This document shows positions 56,666 through 64,000 of a DNA stretch of 64,000 bases, one piece after another. Made by a program: the position numbers and the translations under genes. This DNA comes from Plantago major. Lineage: Eukaryota > Streptophyta > Magnoliopsida > Lamiales > Plantaginaceae. The notes under the pieces are model-generated. The model was not told the DNA's origin. It made no database searches and saw only the letters and a list, made by a program, of their open reading frames with translations. The stretch is from assembly GCA_026545765.1 (NCBI GenBank), contig CM048839.1:61935677-61999676 (forward strand), in the 5' to 3' direction. The stretch's first letter is position 1. Every line of letters starts with the position of its first letter.

Positions 56666-58203
56666 AACTCTCCAAACCGAACCTTTGCTCGTCCTCGTGC
56701 AAACAAACAAACTAAAAAACAAACTAGACTCTAGACAACGACAAACAAGAAACACACAAACGAGTCAGACTTCCAAGTGACCGAATTCTACCAATGTAAG
56801 CATTAAATTCGCAAGATGCAAAGGGTTTGCACTCAACTAACCTTGACATAATAGTGCACAAAAATTCAAGCAAGACAGTTTCTCAGGTAAATAGCATTTA
56901 AGTCTAACTCTTCAATCCCTCACAAGGAATCCTACGCAACTCTCTCACACACTCTGGAAGTGTCCAGTGGGTAATCACTCAAGAACTAGCAAGAGAAGGG
57001 AAGGTGACTTTCATCGCAAAGGTGCCTCAAATACCTTATGCAATGTACTCAATCAGTTAAGTCAGAAGGGACTTTCTTGTGCGCAGCAGCTTGTCAGAGC
57101 ATACAACCAAACTTCCATATCACCACATTTTTGCATACTATAAATTATATGCTAATCAATTTGGCCACTATGGACTCTTTCAGTCTTAATTTTTTGGTAG
57201 TGTTTGTTTTACTGAAGTCCGCACTTTTGTACGTGTCAGTTTGGTATACGTGCCATCAACCCTCACGGTCATATGGCTTTTTAGGACCACGCCGATATAT
57301 AGGTAGTATTTGAAACACGCCCAACACGACTACGGTGATGACAAGCACCACAGATACACTCCGAGATAAATCAACTAATCAGAGGGAAGTAGTACAGATT
57401 ACAAGAATAAATAAACATAACAGCACAGCAGAATTCTTCTCCCCAAATCGGTTCTTCGCAATGCACTGGCTTTGATAAAATGAATCATGAAGAGCATGTC
57501 GTTCGTCATACTTAACTTAACAGAGTACACATGAGCATGAAGAGGCGCAACCAAGGGAGTTTGCACTTCCCGAAAGGATCACACAGGCGTCGATACAATA
57601 TTCTTTCATCGGCTTAAAGTTTCTCACCGTCTTTTTGGACTAAAGAGATAAACAGACCTTCTATTTACAAGAGAAACGGACTTACGGGATTTTAAATCCA
57701 CTACGCCACCTTAGTTAAATATCATGCAAAACATAAGCAGCTAGCAAATTTAACAATCACAATAGAAGCTTTCATAACTTGGAAGAATGACTCACGAAAG
57801 ACTCTAGAAGGGAAAAGAAGAAAAGAAAAATGACCAAAACATACATAAAGTAAAGGACGAAAGACTCTAGAGACTCAGTTAATAGAGAAAATGCAGACAA
57901 GACACTAGAGAGCACATTCACCCTCCCCAAACCTAAACTCAAGCATGTCCTCAAGCGTAGAGTGAAAAAGAAAAGAGAATGGGATCAACAGTGACTTGCC
58001 TGCAGGTGTACCTTTACAGTCATGTACAAGACTCTTCCGTGTTGGCTAACGGGTACTCTGGAAGTTCTTGGTTCTTCCTATTGTTGCAGCCCCTTTTCTT
58101 CCCTACAGATAAGTGTGTATATATAGGCGTCCAGTGTGTGCTCCTATGAATTTCCACAACTCACACTAAAATGTAATATAATGGAGCAGAATAGGATTTC
58201 AGT

Positions 58204-58569
58204 TCACGTGGCTTGCCTTGCACCTCGATTGTGCAGGTTCGGGCATGTAGATTCACCACCATGAGAGTCGAGCGGATGAAGGGTCGCCCTAGAAGAAGCA
58301 TATCTTTTTCCATCTCTTTCCCTTTCAGCCGAGGGTGATTCCACTACCACAAAATTCGTCATTACCATTACACCATCCAGCTTAACCGGGACATCTTTTA
58401 CAATCCCCATGCATCTACTTCGGGTTCCCCAATCAAGAGTCATAAAGCATCTGCGCGGCTCCAATCCTTTTAAGCCTAAGTCTTCATAGGTGCCAAAAGT
58501 CATCAAATTGCAACTAGCACCAGTATCGACTATTCCGGTAACCTGAGCTGAACACCCAATGCCTACCAA
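58204..58569 (-). pseudogene. LTR fossil: protease-like part
   Basis: A fragment with the aspartic protease signature VDTGASCNLM and flanking strands typical of Ty3/gypsy gag-pol proteases. Fossil sequence; part of the LTR element. Confidence 0.75.
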
Positions 58570-59141
58570 TAAATCAAAACTATCGGAGTCGCTTATACTC
58601 TTTTCCGCCTTAGGAATTACTTCGTGGAGGGCGGTTTCAGATTTATTTGTTTCAGATTCGCCTCTTCCGAATCACTAACTCGATCCTCGACTTCGACTTG
58701 CCGATTCAAGAGTAACATTCTCGATCACAGAATCACAAGACATGAGTCACTTGAACTGTTGCTGGAGTTCCCACATCAGATGCAGAGTTCTCAACCTCGT
58801 TGGTACAAGTGGCAACAACAGAGTTAACCTTCCCTGGTTCTTCAAAATTTATCTCAACCGCCAGGACTCTAATGTTTTATGGGGTTACTGGGAGTTTTGC
58901 TTTCGCTATGAGCTGCAATTTCCCTACCAGGTCCCCCAATGTATGTTCCAGCCTTTTTTGCGATTGCTCGATACTGTCGAACCTCTGGTCATTCCTGTCC
59001 TGAATTTTCAGCGCCTCAAGCCAGAACCTCTCAGATCTCTCCATATGGCTCCTGATTTCTTTTTCTAGCTCAGTAATACACGGCCCTGGAGTCTCTTCTA
59101 CTGCTCTGGCTACAACTCTACTAGCCTTATTTCTCGCACCC

Positions 59142-59774
59142 TTAAGCCGAGACACTGCTGTCAGTCTCTCGAAAACATAATTCATCAGCAGACGCTTCCA
59201 GGAAAGAATTATTGCAAGTCATCTCGACCATGTTTTGACACTCCCAATCCAGGCCTTCATAAAATCTGATGCACAACTCCATTTCAAACATCCTGTGGTG
59301 GGGGCACTGAGAGAGCAGATTCAAAAACCGTTCCCTTGCTTCATAGAAGCTCTCATCACTCATCTGCATAAACTTCTCAATCTGGAGACGGAGTTGCCTA
59401 GTCTTTTTCGCAGGATAAAACTTGTTCATGAAAGCTTTATACAGAGCATCCCAAGAACGAAAAGATCCATCCAGCTGGTTTAGAAGCCAGCTCTTAGCCT
59501 TGTCCTGCATGCAAATGGAAAAGACCTTTTTCCTGATTTCATCATCGGTCACAGTAATTCCACCTACAATTAGCGGAATTCTAGCAATCAACCCCTCAAA
59601 CTCCTTCAGAAACCAAATGACATCCTCATTGGCCATTCCATAGTACATAGGCAAGTCATGGAAGTGATGAGGCTTGATCTCCATGTTCCTGGCATCATTA
59701 GACAGTACAATTGCTGGCTTTCCAGCCTTAACCTCGCCAGGTTGCATGTAAGCCCCATATGTCAGTTGAGCCAT
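59142..59774 (-). pseudogene. LTR fossil: gag part
   Basis: A Retrotrans_gag-type region with FHDLPMYYGMANEDVIWFLK, KAKSWLLNQLDGSFRSWDAL, FMNKFYPAKKTRQLR and FLNLLSQCPHH, the order seen in plant Athila and related gag proteins. A coiled, basic continuation lies at 58877-59185. Fossil; not intact. Confidence 0.85.
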
Positions 59775-60144
59775 CGGAAATACCTTCTGAAAACCTATCG
59801 TTAAAGCTACACAACTCCAAAACTCGAAAGAGGTCTTAGTTTCTATTAGTGCACTAAACTGCAGGTTGGAAAAAGAAACAAATAAAAATTCACAATCAAA
59901 CGCTACAGTAGGAATTGATTCTCCGGCAGCGGTGCCAAATTTGATGTGCTCAAATTATTACTTAGTAAAAGTAGTAAGCAGTTGTTGTAGACAGACAATG
60001 CTAACCACATAATCGTTCGCTAAGGAACCAATTAAGCTACCACAATGAATTGAGAGCAAACAGTTACTTGTGTAAACAGATTGATGATTTGGTTGGAATA
60101 CTTTCTAACTAGAAATTAAATAAAGCAAGTAAAGAGTTTTAATC

Positions 60145-60249
<105 letters not shown>

Positions 60250-61419
60250 AACAGTTATGATCGAGTAATGCTAATTTTCTCGAGGGAAATCGTTCGTACT
60301 TGTCACACGGCTGGTGTACAGAAATCAATCAATCCAATTCAACCAATCGTTATTTGAATGTTTTGAACTGGAGTAATCGTGGGTCGTCAATCCACGATCC
60401 TTAACCGAAAACGATTTTGAAAATCTTAAACTAGCTTATTGGATTGAAGGTTTTACGAAGATTTTGAACTAGACGAACCTATATGAACGAATTCTAACCC
60501 TAGAAGCGAATACACAAAACCATCACATAACTACTGCGTTCGGAGTAGTTTAGCTACTCATAGTAGAAGCAAAGATTAAAGACTTCAAAGTATTGCATAT
60601 GATAAACACAGACATGTTGATAATCGCACGCAAGCTCATACAATTCGATAAACAATAACAACACGAATCGAAGAGATAAACGATAGAGAATTATCAAATG
60701 TTACCAGGAATTCGATATCAATCCTTCAACAATGATGAAAACCAAGCTCCAATAATGTCTCAATGTCAAAGTATGAATATAGAGCTTTTTTCTAAGAACT
60801 ATGTTAAAAAGAAGTATGAAAGAAAAGAATCCAAAATCTAAACTAATAAGTCAAACTAAAATCTGATTCTGCGCGCCTCACCGCGGCGAGTCTTCTATTG
60901 TCGAATACATATCGGCTCGTAATTTCTCACCTGGCGGTTAATTTCGCCACCACGAGTCTTCTTTGTCGAATATATATCGCCGCTTAATCTCGTAGTGACT
61001 AATTCTCGCCATGCGAGCTCCAATTGCCAAGACAGGAGAAGCATTTGTAAAATATCGCCGCGGCGAGCCAAATGCTCCGCAACAGCGAGCCAATCTTTCC
61101 AAACTTCCTGCTGCTTCGTAAAATCTCGCCACGACGAGCCAAATACTCCGCCGCGGGGGGCTCAGGCGACTTTGTTTTCTCCAATTGAGCTAAAAAACCT
61201 GAATTCCTAGAAAACATAACCAAAACACCAAAGCATAAAATTGTACAAAAACAACTATAAAACTAAGAACAAAGACTAACAAAGATCGCTAAAAATGACT
61301 AAATGAGACTCTAAATTATGAATAAGTATAGTAAAAGGGAAGATTTTCCTAATCTATAGGAAAATCTGATTGTCACAATAAAGAACCTATAAAAAATAAT
61401 ACAAACCGGTCTAAAATTT

Positions 61420-61790
61420 TTATATAAATACTCCATTAACAACAAACTCTCTCACAAAATTCATACCATACCATTTAGCCATCTTTCTCTCAAAACCTAG
61501 TGAGAGAAACATCAACCATTTTCTCTCTCTCTCTCTCTTCACTCATTCTGCCGGAATCACACCACCGGAACCATTGCCGGAATCGGAGCCTTACATCGGT
61601 GGTCGGAATGCCTATTTTAGCAGCGGAGAGTTTGCAAAGGGAGTCAACTTTGAGGTGGCTGAACCGACGGGTTGGATGCATGATTCTTCTGAGGAGAGAG
61701 GTATTTTGGAATCCTGACACTATTAGTATCAAATCCGAGATGAATTGGATTGGTTCAAGCTTTTTTTCACACTATTCCAGGTATCAAGTC
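61420..61790 (+). other. Promoter- and exon-like segment in the Mutator-like element
   Basis: TATATAAATA at 61421-61430, then an untranslated-looking stretch with a CT tract, and an open frame from 61500 (or ATG 61608, MPILAAESLQRESTLRWLNR). It reaches HYSR before a GTATCAAG that resembles a splice donor near 61780. A second open block with DDDDIEFDGRSFKSFIA follows a GCAG at about 62959 and ends with TAA near 63071. The two do not join in frame with the simplest splice choice. Protein family not recognised. Confidence 0.4.
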
Positions 61791-62079
61791 ATTTTCTTCC
61801 ATATTTACTCTTTGCTTTAGCTATTAGTATCACACGGTCTTGGATATATTTTAGTGATGTGTACTGAAGAGAAATGGAATTTAGCTTTTGATCTGATATT
61901 GTCACTTTCAGGTTAATGAGATTTTGTGCCAATATGTATGCATATTTTATCTGTAAAATATGTGAAATAAAATAGATAATACTATATGTAGTAGTCTTGA
62001 CTAATTCTGCATATTTCAACCTTGTTTAACATGTCAAACTTGTCAAAGTATTTGGTGTTTTGTTATGGATTTAAAAGCT

Positions 62080-62945
62080 GGTGTTATATTTTTAAGCATT
62101 ATGCGATCTGATTTGATATTTACATATCTAAAATTAAATCTGAAATTCATACAGTGAAAATCGAATCATTTCGAAATTATTATAGTTTTGTTTTGTTATG
62201 ATTTTAAGAGTCATTGTTATGATTTTAATAATTGGTGTTATAGCTTTAAGCATCGTGGTTACGTTGAATGTTTATTCCGTCATTATTTTAGCGTATATGT
62301 TATAGTTTTAAATCCTATCATTATAGTTTTAAGCAATAACGTTGGTGGTTTAAGCTTCTGATGAAATATTTATGATTTGATTTTTGCATTAATGTTTTAA
62401 AATACATTCTTATAGTTTTAAGAGGCACTGTTATAGATTTAAGCATTAATGTTACTGTTTTTAGCTTATGTTGCATGTTTTTGCTTTGTTATAGTTTTAA
62501 TAAGCATTGTTATAATTTTAAAATGCACTGTTATGGTTTTAAGCTTCAATGTTACTGTTTTTAGCTTGTGTTGAATATTTCTGCATGTAATAAGTTTTAG
62601 CGCATATGTTCTAGTTTTAAGACAATTTTTTGTAGTTTTAAGCAGAAACATTAGACTTTTTATCTTCTGGTAAAACATTTATGATTTTATTGTTCGCAAA
62701 TGATTTATTATAGTTTTAAGAGACATTATTATAGTTTTACAAGGCACTGCTATAATTTTAAGCATCAATATTATTGTTTTTAGTTTGTGTTGCATATTCC
62801 TATTTGTTATGGTTTTAAGAGGCATTTATATTGTTTTAAGTATCAATTTTACTATTTTTGACTTGTTTTGTATGTTCCTTTTTTGTATTAAGCACCAATG
62901 TGATAGTTTTAATGAGAGTTGTTATGATTTTAACCTATTTAGTGT
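62080..62945. repeat. Degenerate TTATAGTTTTAAG repeats
   Basis: More than fifteen variants of GTTATAGTTTTAAG(CAT) spaced by 15-30 bases, with a higher-order pattern including ACTGTTTTTAGCTTGTGTTG at about 62450, 62563 and 62773. Complementary versions (CTTAAAACTAT, TTAAAACCATAACA) occur at 63300-63545, so the interior has a loose inverted organisation. Confidence 0.75.
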
Positions 62946-63937
62946 ATTTTTCGAGCAGGTGATGATGATGACATCGAGTTTGATGGTAGATCTTTCAAAA
63001 GTTTCATTGCAATATTGACGCAACAATCACAAGCAACAAAAGCCAGAAGCCGAAGTTCACCAAAATTTTAATCGGAAAAATCCTATGTTAACAACTCGGT
63101 TTGCATTTGTATACAAAACCACCGAATGAACGTTTATTGTAATTTTTTCCCTATGAGAATAGATGTCTTAAAACCTTTGAATGACTAGATGTTTCATAAT
63201 TGTAATGACATGTCTCAAGTAGCTTCTTTTAAGCTTGTTTATTGATATTTTAATGACATTCTTGAAACTTTTAGACTTGTTTAATAATGATTTAATGATA
63301 TTAGATTGTCACTTACAACTATAACACACCATCTTAAAAACTATCATGTAGCTCATTAAATCCATCACACCTCTCTTAAAAATTAACAAAAGATGTTAAA
63401 ATTATGATTGAAACATACAATACTTACCCATTAAAACCATTACATCATCTCCTAAAAAATTAATAAAATACGTTAAAATTGTAACTTAAACTTTCAATGC
63501 TAACATCTTAAAACCATAACATAATCTATTAAAATCATAACGAAAAATGTGTTTTTCGGCGGATTTTTAAGAAACTCGGTCGGTCAGACCGCGAAAACCC
63601 AAAAACCGCAAAAAACAACAAAAACCTTGATTTTCCTATTTTTTTAGGAAAATCTTACATTTTCCAAGACTTTGGCCTAAATTATTGTCTCATCAATTAT
63701 GAGCGGTATGAATTCAATTGAAAATATACACTATTATACCAAAAAATACCACACACCATCACCATAGAATTTGTTTTTTACAAACCAAGATTAAAAATAT
63801 ACTTCATAAAGTGACATTTAAGTATTATGCATAATAAAAGTTGAAATTTAAATGATATTATCAGACAAAAGTACCATATATATGATGGAAACGGAAAAAT
63901 TGGGTGTGGCTAAAGTCGCTCCGCCCCTGAGCCCAAA

Positions 63938-64000
63938 CAACCCAACCACAATATAAATAAAGCACGAGGACGAGCAATATTACTATAAAACAGCCTCCTC
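63938..64000 (-). pseudogene. LINE zf-RVT fragment, right part of the split copy
   Basis: The minus strand reads NIARPRALFILWLGCLG and joins in frame, across the hAT-like insertion, to GRLPTRDRLVRL at 55352 and below. The LINE continues beyond the window. Confidence 0.75.

Larger units (their letters stand above)
61320..63676. mobile_element. Mutator-like element, 2.36 kb, 9-bp TSD
   Basis: Flanked by CTAAATTAT at 61311-61319 and 63677-63685. Ends: GAATAAGTATAGTAAAAGGG and, in reverse complement, GCCAAAGTCTTGGAAAATGT, each followed by AAGATTTTCCTAA; about 25 of the first 33 positions match. Each end also contains a small palindrome of GATTTTCCTA and TAGGAAAATC. No transposase is recognised. 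The interior has a promoter-like and exon-like region and a long degenerate TTATAGTTTTAAG repeat, so it could be a Pack-MULE carrying a gene fragment. Confidence 0.82.

Noticed and set aside
58624-59068. Plus-strand frames over the LTR fossil interior
   Set aside because: They are antisense to gag-related sequence and show no motif of their own.

Overview
The window looks like repeat-rich, AT-rich nuclear DNA of a flowering plant, probably a eudicot. The evidence is the set of mobile elements (L1-type LINEs with RRM-bearing ORF1, En/Spm-type CACTA transposons, Stowaway, Mutator-like and hAT-like MITEs, Helitrons, an Athila-like LTR element) and one intron-rich plant gene. The species cannot be named from the sequence alone. 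No database search was run; family calls rest on motifs read in the translations and on terminal repeats and target-site duplications (TSDs).

Only one host gene is convincing: a 13-coding-exon AATF/Bfr2-type (TRAUB domain) ribosome-biogenesis gene on the minus strand, CDS 38170 down to 34537, giving 385 residues with every exon phase consistent. Its promoter and first non-coding exon lie in one arm of a large inverted repeat (38343-38780 and 39268-39612). A second copy of the first two coding exons and upstream region lies at 44618-46009, with the loop of the inverted repeat flipped.

Layout: 1-2305 holds two LINE remnants and 2306-2760 a CACTA end. 2761-3740 is a Helitron. 5772-12367 is a complete-length LINE (LINE-1) with a 16-bp TSD, inserted in an older repeat with an RNase H-like remnant and a tandem array. 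13751-16391 holds MITEs. 16753-31380 is a second complete-length LINE (LINE-2), interrupted in its 3' UTR by a 7.2-kb CACTA element (23191-30424, TSD AAG) with a TNP2-type transposase region. 31687-33464 holds a PIF/Harbinger derivative and nested Stowaways. 34.2-40.3 kb is the AATF locus. 40.4-42 kb has a Helitron end beside an antiparallel Helitron helicase remnant. 43458-44592 is a Mutator-like element with long inverted ends. 46010-52740 is a Helitron-family repeat interrupted by a deleted CACTA element (46563-50282, TSD TAT) and three Stowaways. 52.9-54.5 kb carries two SINEs and a second copy of the repeat that hosts LINE-1. 54.9-64 kb is a four-level nest: a LINE is split by a hAT-like element, which is split by an Athila-like LTR fossil, one LTR of which is split by a Mutator-like element.

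The best leads are: the inverted promoter repeat of the AATF gene and its rearranged duplicate; tandem intronic repeats in both CACTA elements whose small palindromes vary in a compensated way; the two related CACTA elements with different subterminal motifs; the ATGA overlap of ORF1 and ORF2 in LINE-2; and the four-level nest with TSDs at three of its levels.
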